Shown here one piece after another: positions 48,736-59,708 of a stretch of 64,000 nucleotides of DNA (the first letter of the stretch is position 1; every line of letters begins with the position of its first letter). Location of the stretch: assembly GCA_016758965.1 (NCBI GenBank), contig JAEPRB010000117.1, forward strand, positions 1 to 64,000. Direction: 5' to 3'. A program made the translations under genes and the position numbers. The stretch is from Circinella minor. Taxonomy: Eukaryota; Mucoromycota; Mucoromycetes; Mucorales; Lichtheimiaceae. The notes under the pieces are model-generated. The model had not been told where the DNA came from and did not search any database. It saw only the letters and a list, made by a program, of their open reading frames with translations.

Positions 48736-49419
48736 TTAAATATCCTTTTTCATCAATAAAGAGGATACACCTGCTATTGTGTTACCACGCCAATTGAATT
48801 CTTTTTTTCCAATTTCAATAAATCCCAATTTTTTATACCAGGCAACCAAATCGATACGATTATCCAGTAGATCCAACACAACTGTTGTAGCACCCATTCG
48901 TTTGATACGGTTAAACATACAGTGCATTAATTGACCGCCAATGCCTTTAGATTGGTATTGTGGTGCAACCGATAATAAGGTGAACTCGGATTCACCTTTA
49001 TCATTTGGATAGTTCGCCAAAAGTGTACCGATAACTGACTCTTCTTTATGAGTAGTATCAAATACATATATTAAAATATGTGTTTTTTTGTTGGAGACAT
49101 TTTCTTTAATGAGACCATTAATTTCTTCTGCGTTCGTTCGTGGGACATCAAAATCGAATGTATCTCTGGCTTTTGTCCAGCTATCTATATATTATATATT
49201 AATACGTACAGTAAATTTTGAATGTTACGTACCATAACAACATGATTATTATTTTATCGTACATATAATAAGTAGACGCCCCTACATAAATATCAATCTA
49301 TATGTAATATTACCACCCGTTTGGTAAGCTTCATTTACTATCTTGACAACAGAATCTGTATATTGAAGATCTTCTAGGGTCACTTCTCGGATATGATAAT
49401 CAAGCTGTTCTTGTACCAT
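48736..49419 (-). CDS. GNAT-family N-acetyltransferase, tandem paralogue
   Basis: Two exons (49314-49419, 48736-49184) give 184 residues beginning MVQEQLDYHIREVTLEDLQ. The acetyl-CoA loop is VAPQYQSKGIGGQLMHCMF and WYKKLGFIEIGKKEF follows. It resembles the neighbour along its whole length, with the same intron site and the N-terminal pattern YxIREAxxEDL, so the pair arose by tandem duplication. The middle is more diverged (NYPNDKGESEFTLL against QPDEKGEAYCSLL). Substrate unknown. Confidence 0.87.
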
Positions 49420-50956
49420 GGTTAATCGAATTTGTATAAAATAATAATGTAAAGATAAAGAGTTCTGCTTGTTATTAGGATAAGAAAAGTATCAGAGTAC
49501 ATATATTGTTTTCTTGTTTTTCTAAAAAAAAAAAAAAAAAAGGAAGAGAAGAAAAATGTTATCAATATTTAAATATACATTTACATATTGTGATACGTAT
49601 AAACAAAAAGTCTCACCAATGACTCAATTCGCATACAAAATATAATTAAATGTAGTACGCATTGTATCATATTTTACGTACCTAATTTTCCAATTATGGG
49701 TAAACATGTAACACCTCTAAAAATAATAAGTTATGCTGGTACGTAACAAAATGGTAAAAAAAACCATAATTAAAAAACATTATTGTTGATAGGCAAACTC
49801 ATGTACTTTTTTATATTTTTTTCTAAAATGTTGTCATTATTGGTAACAGTTAAAAATTCAACAGACATTAATAAGTACGTAGATGCCTTGTAAGGAAAAA
49901 TCTGACAAATAAAGTACCTAGGCACCATATATAATATACTATTATCCTTCTGGTGCATCTCCTCCATTAATAATCCTTTCTTCATTAGGCTACTTTTTAA
50001 TCTTTTCCTCTCCTACTATATGATTTTTCGTTATTTGTCTTCCTTCTCTATAATTATATATAGATTCTTTTCATAACTTATTGCAAGAATTCAACCATAT
50101 ACTCCCCTTCCAGTCTTCCATTTCATATTAAATACAAAAAAAAAGTTTAATCTACTTACATTTCTCCTTAAGCGCTGTCACAAAAAAATCGTTTGTGAGG
50201 TCTCTTATTTTTTTTTAAAACATGCGCATGACAACATAGTTGTTATTCTTACTAATATGTCTTATCTAGTAATAGAAACACACTGACAATACTTTATCTA
50301 CATATGACTATTATTATTATTATTATTATTATTATTATGCAGTAAATTTAAAGTTGAATATAAACAAATCACTAATGTAATTTCTGGAAGAAATTAAATA
50401 AGGAGAGTAACATGTTATGTTCGTTGGAACAAACAAAAAAAAAATCGTTCTTATAGCAGAAAACTTTTAAATGGATCTTATTGGAACTTGTTATTACAAA
50501 TTCGTAACTGTTTAAAACTGATTTTTCGTTTCTTGTTCGGCGATTAAACATTTCAGAGTGAGGCATGTGAAAAAAGTTAAAAAAGGTGTATTGTCCGTTT
50601 TGGAATTTTTCAGTGTCAAATATAATGTTGTCAAGGGAAAAGAAAAAAAAAGAGAGGAACAAAAATGATATATATATATATATATATGAAATATAATAGA
50701 TTGTATGGGGTATAATGCTATTTCAGGTACCAGGTACATATCATTTATGAAAAACTCCTTTTAATTTAAAGCATGAATGATTTTTTTTTTCGGTGGGTTT
50801 GAGTGGGGGGGGGATTATGAGATGTCAGGCAAAAAAAACCGAAAAAGTAATAACAGTGCCAAAAGTGGATAGAGCTGGGTTCATATAATTTTAGTCTATT
50901 CTCTCTCTCTCTTTTTTTTTTTGCTCCACGACACAACACACATATATATATTTATA
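49420..50956. other. Spacer, probable promoter region of MSP1 on its right side
   Basis: 1.5 kb with (ATT)n at 50308-50337, (AT)n near 50669-50687 and a (CT)n/T-run ending just before the MSP1 start. Open frames at 49770-49985 and 50372-50739 show no family. No gene is supported. Confidence 0.5.
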
Positions 50957-51502
50957 ATGGGGATATTCTCTAATATTGTTGATCGCTCAGCTAACATGCG
51001 TCCAGAAACTAAGAAATATGCTACTGATGGTAAATATTATTCATTGAATTTTTTTCTTTACTGTTCTTATATATATATATATTTATAGTAGTATTAAAAG
51101 CGTTAGTATATATCTAGTGGCCGTTTTTGCTTTATCCCAAGTAGCTTTTTATTTTGCATTCAAATGGATTGTGGGTTCTATGGATCCTAATAAAGCTAAA
51201 CGACAAGAAGCTAAAAATAAAAGTTCAAAGGTTCTTGGAAAACTTGGTGTAAGTTAAATAAATGATTTTTAAAATGAAAGAGAGAGAGAGAAGAAGGATT
51301 CAAATTATACTTTTGTTTATTTTTTATTAATCTGATTATATATATTATAGGTTAAAGATTTAAAATTAAGTGAATATGAACAAATGATTGCCGCTGAAGT
51401 TGTTCATGCTGATGAGTTACATGTTACTTTTAAACGTAAAGTTTTATATATAATGATCAAGTGATTCGAAAAAAGAATATATAACTAACATAAAAAAAAA
51501 AC

Positions 51503-51538
<36 letters not shown>

Positions 51539-52581
51539 TGGTGGTCTTGATCATATCGTTCAAGATTTACGAGAAAGTGTTATTTATCCACTTTGTTATC
51601 CAGAATTATTTACATCAGCTTCTGGATTATTAGGTGCACCTAAAGGTGTTTTACTTTATGGTCCACCAGGTTGTGGTAAAACTATGCTTGCTAAAGCATT
51701 AGCCAAGGAAAGTAATGCTACATTTATTAATTTACATGTTTCCACTTTAACTGATAAATATTATGGTGAATCCAATAAATTGGTTGCTGCATTATTTTCA
51801 TTGGCTCGAAAGTTACAACCTGCTATTGTATTCATTGATGAAATCGATTCATTTTTGAGAGAACGTCGAAGTACTGATCATGAAACAACTGGAATGATGA
51901 AAGCTGAATTTATGAGTCTTTGGGATGGTTTGACAACAGGTGAAGATAGTCGTATTGTTGTATTGGGTGCAACGAATCGTCCAAATGATATTGATTCTGC
52001 TATTCTTCGAAGAATGCCAAAACGATTTGCTGTACGACTTCCAAGTGAAGAACAACGAAGAAGTATTTTGGAATTGGTTAGTGAATAATTATTATATAAT
52101 ATGGATTGGGATTAATTGATGATGATGATGATGATGGTACGATTATATTAATTTTTTTTTAATAAATAGCTTTTACGTGATATTAAATTGACATCCGATT
52201 TTAATATGAATGAACTCGTAAAACGAACGGCAGATTGTTCTGGTAGTGATTTAAAAGAATTATGTCGTAATGCTGCTATGATACCTATTCGTGAATATGT
52301 TCGATCTGTACAAAAGAAAGGTGATTTTGATGGAACGAGTGACAGTTTATTAGATATTGATACATCGGTAAGAGAAAAAAAAAGAAATATATAAGTAAAA
52401 TAATAATAATAATAATTGTTATTCTAACTTTAATATATTGTATATATGTATAATATAGAATATAAATACTCGACCATTAACAGTTGAAGATTTTTATGCT
52501 TTTGATGAAACAAATGCCAAAACTTATGCTTATTCACAAGGAGAAAAATTAAATACTCCACAACAAGAAAATCTTGATTAA
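50957..52581 (+). CDS. MSP1: Msp1/ATAD1 AAA+ membrane-protein extractase
   Basis: Exons 50957-51029, 51118-51248, 51351-51435, 51535-52076, 52170-52367 and 52459-52581 give 383 residues, close to yeast Msp1. One N-terminal membrane helix ([20 protein letters not shown], about 25-44) is followed by a linker and a single AAA module starting IGGLD. Walker A is GPPGCGKT (139-146), Walker B is IVFIDEID (D198, E199), and [21 protein letters not shown] contains the arginine-finger region. Msp1 sits in the mitochondrial outer membrane and peroxisomes as a hexamer and pulls out mislocalised tail-anchored proteins. It lies upstream of the HAD gene on the same strand, separated by 347 bp. The codon at the exon 3/4 junction gives Q97, where many homologues have D. 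Confidence 0.95.
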
Positions 52582-52928
52582 AAATCCCCTTTTATTATTA
52601 CTATACTTAAATAGAAATGATTATATATATATATATATATATATATGAATCTTACCCTTTTCAAGACATATACTTATTTACTTAACTTATATAGTAATGT
52701 AAGAAAATAATATTTTATAAAAAAAGAAACATTCGATTTGTTACATATAAAGCAACCCCTTCTTGGTCAAGTTAGTGGTATGAGAGTAATTGTTGATTAT
52801 TCCAAATAAAGATAAATAATGCTGCGTATTTATTTATTTTATTTTATTTATTTCCTTCTTTTTGTTTCCTTTTCTCTTTATATAATATTTTTGACAACAT
52901 ATATTATTATTATTATTATTATCTAATT
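52582..52928. other. Short intergenic region MSP1-HAD gene
   Basis: 347 bp with an (AT)n run at 52623-52646 and (ATT)n just before the next start. It probably holds the MSP1 3' end and the promoter of the next gene. Confidence 0.4.
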
Positions 52929-53854
52929 ATGCCAGCTGTAGCTTTTGATTTTCTTGGTACGTATAATATAATATAATATTACTATTAAAAAAGAATATAT
53001 TAACCCATGTATATATTATAGGTACATTATTTTCTTTTGAACCAGTCATAGATCGACTTGATCAAGTATTATTTGGTACAAATGAACATGAACAATGTAA
53101 AACACGACCTAATGCTGAACGATTCTTTTTTCAATGGATGTGGTCAAGTTTACGAGATTATTTTGGGGCGTCACAAGCAGGTCGTTATTGTCCCCTTTTA
53201 ACTGTCTTATCTAGTACTTTACCAAGAGCACTTATGATTGAAGGATATCCTGTACCAAGTAAAGAAGAAATGGAGAAAGTCATGCAAGTATTTCGACAAG
53301 AAATTAAACCCTATGATTCAGCATTAAAAGCACTTCAATTACTCAAAGATAATAAATGGGATATTTGGGTAGTAACCAATGGAGGTTATGCAAATACAGT
53401 ATCATTATTATCCAAAAATAATATTTTAGATTATTTTCGTAAAGGAAATGATGGATTGGATGATGAAATTAATGTATTAAGCTGTGATGATTTAATGTTA
53501 TCAAAACCTCATCCTAAAGTTTATTCAGAACTTATGCGATTAAATGTTCATAGGACTCGAAGGATTGAGGTAAAATAATGAAATTATATATTTTTATATC
53601 AGTGATCATTTTTTAAAAAAAAAACTAATGATACAATTATTATGTAGAATTTTTATCTTATTGCATCACATGCTTGGGATCTTGCTGGTGCAAAAAATGT
53701 ATCATTTCGTACAGTATTTTTGACAACTGAAGAAAAAATTTATCCAACTGAAATGTATGATGGTGTTGGACCTGATTTACAAGGAGATTCAGTTTTGGAA
53801 TGTGTTCAATCAATGATAGATTTTGAAAAGAAAAAGAAACATTTTCTTAATTGA
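52929..53854 (+). CDS. HAD-superfamily hydrolase (haloacid dehalogenase type II-like)
   Basis: Exons 52929-52956, 53022-53569 and 53648-53854 give 260 residues. The four HAD motifs are present. Motif I is FDFLGTLF with nucleophile D7, and the second acid of DxD is replaced, as in haloacid dehalogenases. Motif II is VVTNGG, motif III is the lysine in LSKPHPKVY, and motif IV is ASHAWDLAGAKN. The cap region (about residues 15-110) is helical. The D-F-L pattern and the AWDxxGA motif fit the L-2-haloacid dehalogenase branch, but fungal members act on unknown substrates, so dehalogenation should not be assumed. Confidence 0.88.
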
Positions 53855-54027
53855 TTAATAATAGCTTAGAATTGATCATTTTTTTTTTTTTAGATTAAAA
53901 TAATAAAGTTACTTTTTATACATATATTACATATCATCATTAAAAAAAAAAGGAGGGGGGAAAGGTGACAGGAGTTAGTATTTAAAGAAATAAAGAGGAA
54001 GGGCGTGGGGAGGGGTATATATAGAAT

Positions 54028-55100
54028 TTATCTTCTTTTTCTTCCAAGACCTTTTCTTCTTTTAGGTTTATCCCAGTACATATTTGTTTTAAATAAACAA
54101 CCATCTTGACGCATTCGTTGTGCTATTCGATATAAATTCTTTGCATCATCTAAACCAGAATGTTGACGACCATCAAATGTCATATTTAAAGTTTCTAACA
54201 TTTTTGTTATATTCATTCCTTGTTTATGTCCATAAAATTCTCTATACATTTTTCGAAGATTAACCCATGGTAATTTAAAATAATTAGGTCGTTCAATATC
54301 ACTATGTGTACATTGTTTGGTAATAAAATCTCGTATATCAAATGGTCCATCTAAAAAATTAAAAAAAAATTATTAATTTTACCATCCATTTTTTTCTTTA
54401 ATTTCTCACTATTACAAAATGAACTGATAACCATTACCTGTTACAAATACAGCACTCTTTTTTCTAAACAATGAATGTTTAGCTAAAAACTCTTGAAATA
54501 AATTTAATACTTCAATAAATGTTGGACTTTTATCTACTGTTTCTTGATCAATGCCTGTCAATTTTATACAATATTCTGAAAGAATTGGATTTGTTTCTGG
54601 TTTAACATAAGATCGAAATTCATCCACCTTTAATAATATAATATGTTATAAAGTTATGATTAGTAATAATAATATTTGACTTTTGACAATACATATTAAA
54701 TATACATATAACATACGATTTCAAAGGTACGACCATCCACTAGAACAATAGGAAATTCAATAATTTCATTAGGATATTCAAAACTACCACCTTCTTCACA
54801 AGTTGCTTCCACGTCAAAAAATAAATAATAATCAAAAGGTTGCTTTTGAAATTCCTTTTCTTCTTCTTCTTCTTTTACTTTTTCACTGTTCTTTAATGAA
54901 TCAGTAATTGTAGTAATAGTATCTGTTTCACTTTTTTTATTCGTGTCGTCTTGTTCTTCTTTAGCAAGTTTCTTTTTAGCTTTACGTAATCTTTTCTTAA
55001 GTTCAGGTTTATGGCCACGTGTATCAAGACCTAATTCTCCTAATGCTTTTCGAAGTGATTCTACCGTGGTAGTAGGAGTACTCACTGATTCACTCTCCAT
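54028..55100 (-). CDS. ERI1-type 3'-5' exoribonuclease with SAP domain
   Basis: Exons 54717-55100, 54438-54627 and 54028-54350 give 298 residues. A SAP motif (VESLRKALGELGLDTRGHK..., about 13-46) is followed by an acidic/basic linker and a DEDDh exonuclease domain. The domain has FFDVEAT (D96, E98), DGPFDIRDF (D192) and HSGLDDAKN (H255, D260). SAP plus DEDDh is the layout of ERI1/3'hExo, which trims histone-mRNA stem-loops, 5.8S rRNA ends and small RNAs. The C-terminus is strongly basic (KPKRRKGLGRKRR), perhaps for nuclear location or RNA contact. It converges with the HAD gene (173 bp between stops). Confidence 0.93.
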
Positions 55101-55937
55101 TCAGAAAAAAAAAAGCAATTGACAGAATTGAAAAAAAAAAGTAAAAGTTTTATGATAAATTATGTGTATTTAAAAAGTCGGGATTTTTTGTGAACCAGGT
55201 AAAAGATTATTTTTATGGCTTTCTAATTGGAGATAAAAGCTGTAAACTAACAAAATTTTCAAATGTGAATCTTTTTTGAGCTCTTTAAAAAGATATATGT
55301 ACTCTAATGCTTCATAACCTGTTTGAATTAACACGAACTTGAGAAATTACATAATTCAAGTATAGATCTATATGTTCTGGATTAAATATAGATGAGAGTA
55401 TCTTTTCACGTTTAGGTGCATAAATGAAACATGACACGGAGATATTATAAGTTTTTTCTCTAATTTTTTTTTATTATAAACCTCTTTGATTTAAAGTGAA
55501 GAAAAAAAACAGAAAGCTATATTCTTAAGAAGCGTGTGTTGACCAAACAATTAAAATATCCATGGAAACCATGATTTACACTTTTGACAAAAAGGAGTTC
55601 AAACCGTAAAAAAAAAATACACTCAATGGCTTTGTATAGTAATAATAATAAGCTCTTTATAGATTAGCCAAAATATTTGTACTGTTGCAATGGTCATTGT
55701 CAAAGTATTATCCGTCCTTGTTGTGATAATCTATAATATTTTATTTGTTAGGTTGCCAATAAGGAGTGTGTAAAAAAAATAGGCACACAGGGTCCAGGAG
55801 ATTGATCATCTATGGTATCTATGGTAGGGCTGGAAACGAAATACGGACTCAAAAAATTATGCGTAAGGGTAAAAATATATGATGTTCTGTGAGCGCAAGT
55901 GTTTTTTTTTTTTCTTTTCACCAATTTTTTTAGAGAC
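55101..55937. other. Spacer upstream of ERI1-type gene
   Basis: 0.8 kb, AT-rich. It contains the ERI1-type promoter on its left. No other gene is supported. Confidence 0.4.
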
Positions 55938-56355
55938 ATGGATGAGACAGCCGTAGTTATACCATTGTTTATAGATAGTCTACTAAAAACAACAACAACT
56001 TTAACCTGCAGTAAATTATACAAATCGAGATTCAATTAAAGATACTTTTCAACAACACATATCGATTCGACTTTATTGTTATGGGGGTTTCATAACTGGG
56101 GTGCACTTGGCAGTAGATATGGATTATTTTCTTAAATATTGGATGAATGGGGCTAGGATTGGTATTTTGGATATGCACTCGTCTGGAACAGTGGATGAAT
56201 ATTATTTTGGAAATGAATGTGATATTTGTACACACCTATACACGAATGGCCAGGATGAAACAAATATCTCTTATTTGAAATGTAACGATGAAATCTGGAT
56301 GTCGTTGATACTTTGGATAACAATAGCAGTTTTGACTGTAACCATAGAAGCTTGA
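55938..56355 (+). CDS. Possible small two-exon protein, unknown
   Basis: 55938-56010 and 56114-56355 splice in frame (GTAAAT...GGCAG) to 104 residues. The second exon is not low-complexity (WMNGARIGILDMHSSGTVDE, ECDICTHLYTNG) and ends in a hydrophobic segment (WMSLILWITIAVLTVTIEA) that could be a tail anchor or membrane helix. There are four cysteines. I do not recognise a family, and the first exon rests only on a plausible ATG and donor. An open frame on the opposite strand overlaps the region but looks less protein-like. Confidence 0.35.
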
Positions 56356-57876
56356 ATTACGATCGTGTTATTTTTGAATAAGGAGTAAGGATAAAGCAAA
56401 CACTAATAATTATTACAGCATCTACCTCTACCTCTATCTCTTTTATTTTAGCTTTAAAAGAATATGGATCTGGATAATAGTAAATAGACTTTTGTGGTGT
56501 CATAGTTATTTAAAAATTATTATAACTACACACGTATTTTTTTAATTATATTGTCGTACCTGAGTTTCTCATGTTTTTGTTACGTATTTCTAATAATTTA
56601 GGACAAAATATGTAATTTAAAGAGTGAATCGCTATTAAACATTTCTTTACTCATAATAATACGTACGTAGTCAAAAAAAAAATATCAATGCTATTTATTA
56701 CATCAACTAAAAATCAGCTAAAGCTTTAAGTACATTCAATACGTAGTAATAATTTTGCTGGCCTTCAGAGATTATCGTACGTAAAATACGATAAATATGA
56801 TTTTATGAATAACCACTGATTTTCGGACCCACCTTATTACAAAGATGAATAACAGTCTGATGCCAGATCCTTTTTATCTATACATTATATGCACTGTATA
56901 ATTTTTATATATTGAATAATTTTATTAAGTTTCATTTCTCATGAACAATATCCATAGTTTCATATCTTTTTTTTTTCTATATAACTATATCATTATATTT
57001 GCTCAATAAATCCCTGTATGTAGTTCATATGAAATCATGGCAACCATAAAGTATCTAACTTTAATGTTACATATAGGTGCTGGAATAAATGCCGTAGGTT
57101 TAGATAATTATGTTACTACATTCTATACCAGTCAACAAATAAGGGGATCTTTTTAATTCACATTCTACCATTTTCCAATGATCGTCTAGAAAGTTACTTG
57201 GTGATTTGTTTTAGATGGTTAGCATAACATTCTTTTTTTTTCCGTGCAGTGCAAAAAAAAAAAGGAGGGGTCCGATTAAAAAACAATGCTCTTTATTATA
57301 ATTAGATGTTCGATTAAAGGACAATGCTTTTCAATGAAAAGCGAAATAATATGTAGCGAATTTTTAAAAAGAAAAAAAAAAGTGTAACCCTGTGCGACTA
57401 ATACAATAGTTCCAAGCCCTGAAAATAATGCGGGGTAACCTTATTTTACATGATCGCTATGTAAAAGTGAAACATTGTGTACCTCAGCATAAGAAGACCA
57501 CTAAAATTAATATTACTTTTCATCTTCATTTTGTTTTTGCTTGCCTATATCATAGAAAAAAAAAGAAATTACTGTCTACCGAAGCATTGGTGCATGAGGG
57601 ACCATTGTTATCGGATTTCAAAAAGAAAAAAAGCATAAAAGGGGTTTATTCTGGAGCTTCCGAATTTTTTCTTTCTCTTTTTTTTTTTTTTTTTTCAAGG
57701 AACCAAGAACTCGGTAAGTACTTTTTTTTTTTTTCAACAATCTATTTTTCTTCCCTCGATCCATTTTCTTGTACCTTTTTTTTTCTTGTGCTCTTTTTTT
57801 ATGCTACTTATTTTTTTTATACCTTTTTCTTTTGATCAACTATATTCTTACTCTTCTTTTTTTTACTTTACCCAGC
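56356..57876. other. Gene-poor spacer
   Basis: AT-rich, with T-runs at about 57677-57694 and 57721-57734. A pair of similar segments containing CGATTAAA(A/G)(A/G)ACAATGCT lies near 57272 and 57312. No gene is supported. Confidence 0.4.
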
Positions 57877-58065
57877 AACGAACACACGAACGAATACACG
57901 AACGAACACACGAACGAACACACGAACGAACACACGAACGAATACACGAACGAATACACGAACGAATACACGAACGAATACACGAACGAATACACGAACG
58001 AATACACGAACGAATACACGAACGAATACACGAACGAATACACGAACGAATACACGAACGAACGA
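57877..58065. repeat. 12-bp minisatellite, about 15.7 copies
   Basis: Fifteen complete units of AACGAA(C/T)ACACG plus a partial one. Units 1, 3, 4 and 5 have C at the variable site and the others have T. Because the unit is a multiple of 3, all six frames stay open and make spurious repeat peptides (such as TNEY or RSCI repeats). Confidence 0.95.
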
Positions 58066-59205
58066 TGACGACGACAAGGGCCTTTGGCAGATCATCCGAT
58101 CTGTCATAAATTAACTCTTTACTATCTTCGGATAGTAACGAGGTCGATGATCCAGGTTGGGCACTGGGGAGGAGGGTCCTGACGCAATGCCACCTCCACG
58201 TGGTAGGACCTGTCAACGTAGCTTTTTTTTAAAAAAAAAAAAGTTGCGGCCAAGAGCATTGCAATATTTATTATTATTAATATTTTATTATGATGTGTGT
58301 TATTATAAATAAATTGTCTTTTTTTTATTGCTTCCAAAATGTATTGTCATCTCTATATAATAAATAATATAAAATAATGTAAAACTGATTAAAGTGGAAA
58401 ATTGAATCAATGATTACCATAGCAATAATATATGCAAAAGAGTAACTACAGTGTACTGTAATATTTGAATTAGACATAAAAAATTCAAGTTCTGCTTGAA
58501 AGAGTTGAACAACGAGATGAATTCCTTTATACTTTTTTTTTCTTTCTTTCTCTCATATATTTATTTCTATTATGGTGAACAGACTCAATTATATATACTG
58601 GTGGCCACAATTATAATCAATTTATTCTATACTTATTTGGATCCGGTATCATGGTAAAATAAGACATATAATTGTCTTTTAGTATGTAACAAATAATTCG
58701 TATACGTGTTTAACATGTATACGATAAAGGACATACATCAAAAAATAAATAAAAGACAAACGAATTGGTAATCTTTATTTTAGTCTTTCATATTTTCTGT
58801 TGTTGTTGAAAACGAAAAGCCATTCTTAAGATGCACTACTTGAAAGTATTTCAGCTTTTGTTTTTTATAATCATGGCCCTTTCCTCTTTTTTCATATATC
58901 TACTTAACAATACTAATACTAAAATAGGGTCCTTCATACCATTGATAGCAATGGTATCAAGTGAGAATTAAAAAAAAATTCACGGGGGCATAAAAAAGAA
59001 AAGAATTTTTATGTGTTCAAGAAAAAAAATACGATTCAGATCTCTTGAAGCAGTCCATGTCAAAGAAGAATTAGACTGTGACATTCCATCGCCATGACAA
59101 TGACTCTTAACAAACGTTTTATTTACTTTGTTTACTTGGTTACATATTAAAAAAAAAAGGTGTAGAATTTTTAAAAAGACACTTGTCCAAATTTAGAACA
59201 ATCCA
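58066..59205. other. Spacer with a GC-richer block
   Basis: 58066-58222 is GC-richer than its surroundings. On the minus strand it reads as short overlapping frames without a family, and might be old transposon DNA. The rest is AT-rich. No gene is supported. Confidence 0.4.
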
Positions 59206-59708
59206 TCACATGATCCAATTTTTACCAAGACAATGGATACTTTTCCTTTTTTTTTTTTTTCCTGGTTGAATTTCCGATCCACAAGAGTCTTTGCTGCGGT
59301 TCTGTGGTTTATCATTTTTCTTTTCTTTCAACACTTCCACGAACGAAAAAATATCAACATTGTGCCTCCTTGTTTCTTCTTTCTTTTCATGTAGAAATTT
59401 TGACCCTACTTTGATCTGTAGGCTCTTTTTGGTAAAGAAAGGTATTATCATTTGAGCATTGCAGTTCATCGATAGCGGAATCTGCACGTCGCATGGAGTT
59501 ATGTATTTTGCATACCTTTATTTCCAATCTACCGTGTACTGATCATTTGATCCTACCTTAACTTCATGTCGAATTTTCTTTTTAATGTTACTCAGCGCAA
59601 CTCTGGTCTTTCGGTCGAGTTTTACTCCTGATTGTGTCAGAGCGACCGCGAGCTCATTGGCCACTTCAACCATGTCCTCAGCACGAATGGTTTTAGTACC
59701 TTTGACAC
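59206..59708 (-). pseudogene. Coding-like remnant, Lys-rich protein of unknown family
   Basis: On the minus strand, 59518-59708 encodes a well-formed helix-rich stretch including AEDMVEVANELAVALTQSGV and TRVALSNIKKKIRHEVK before a TAA. A possible splice (donor GTAGAT near 59533, acceptor near 59483) would lead into a second basic segment ending at 59206. Upstream, the frame passes into A-rich sequence with no clean acceptor, although a signal-peptide-like frame starts near 59839. I could not build one consistent gene, and no family is recognised. A decayed gene or transposon ORF is the best reading. Confidence 0.35.

Noticed and set aside
57769..58216. Several long open frames with TNEY, ERIH, RSCI or FVRV repeats
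   Set aside because: They come from a 12-bp minisatellite that keeps every frame open. None has a non-repetitive domain.
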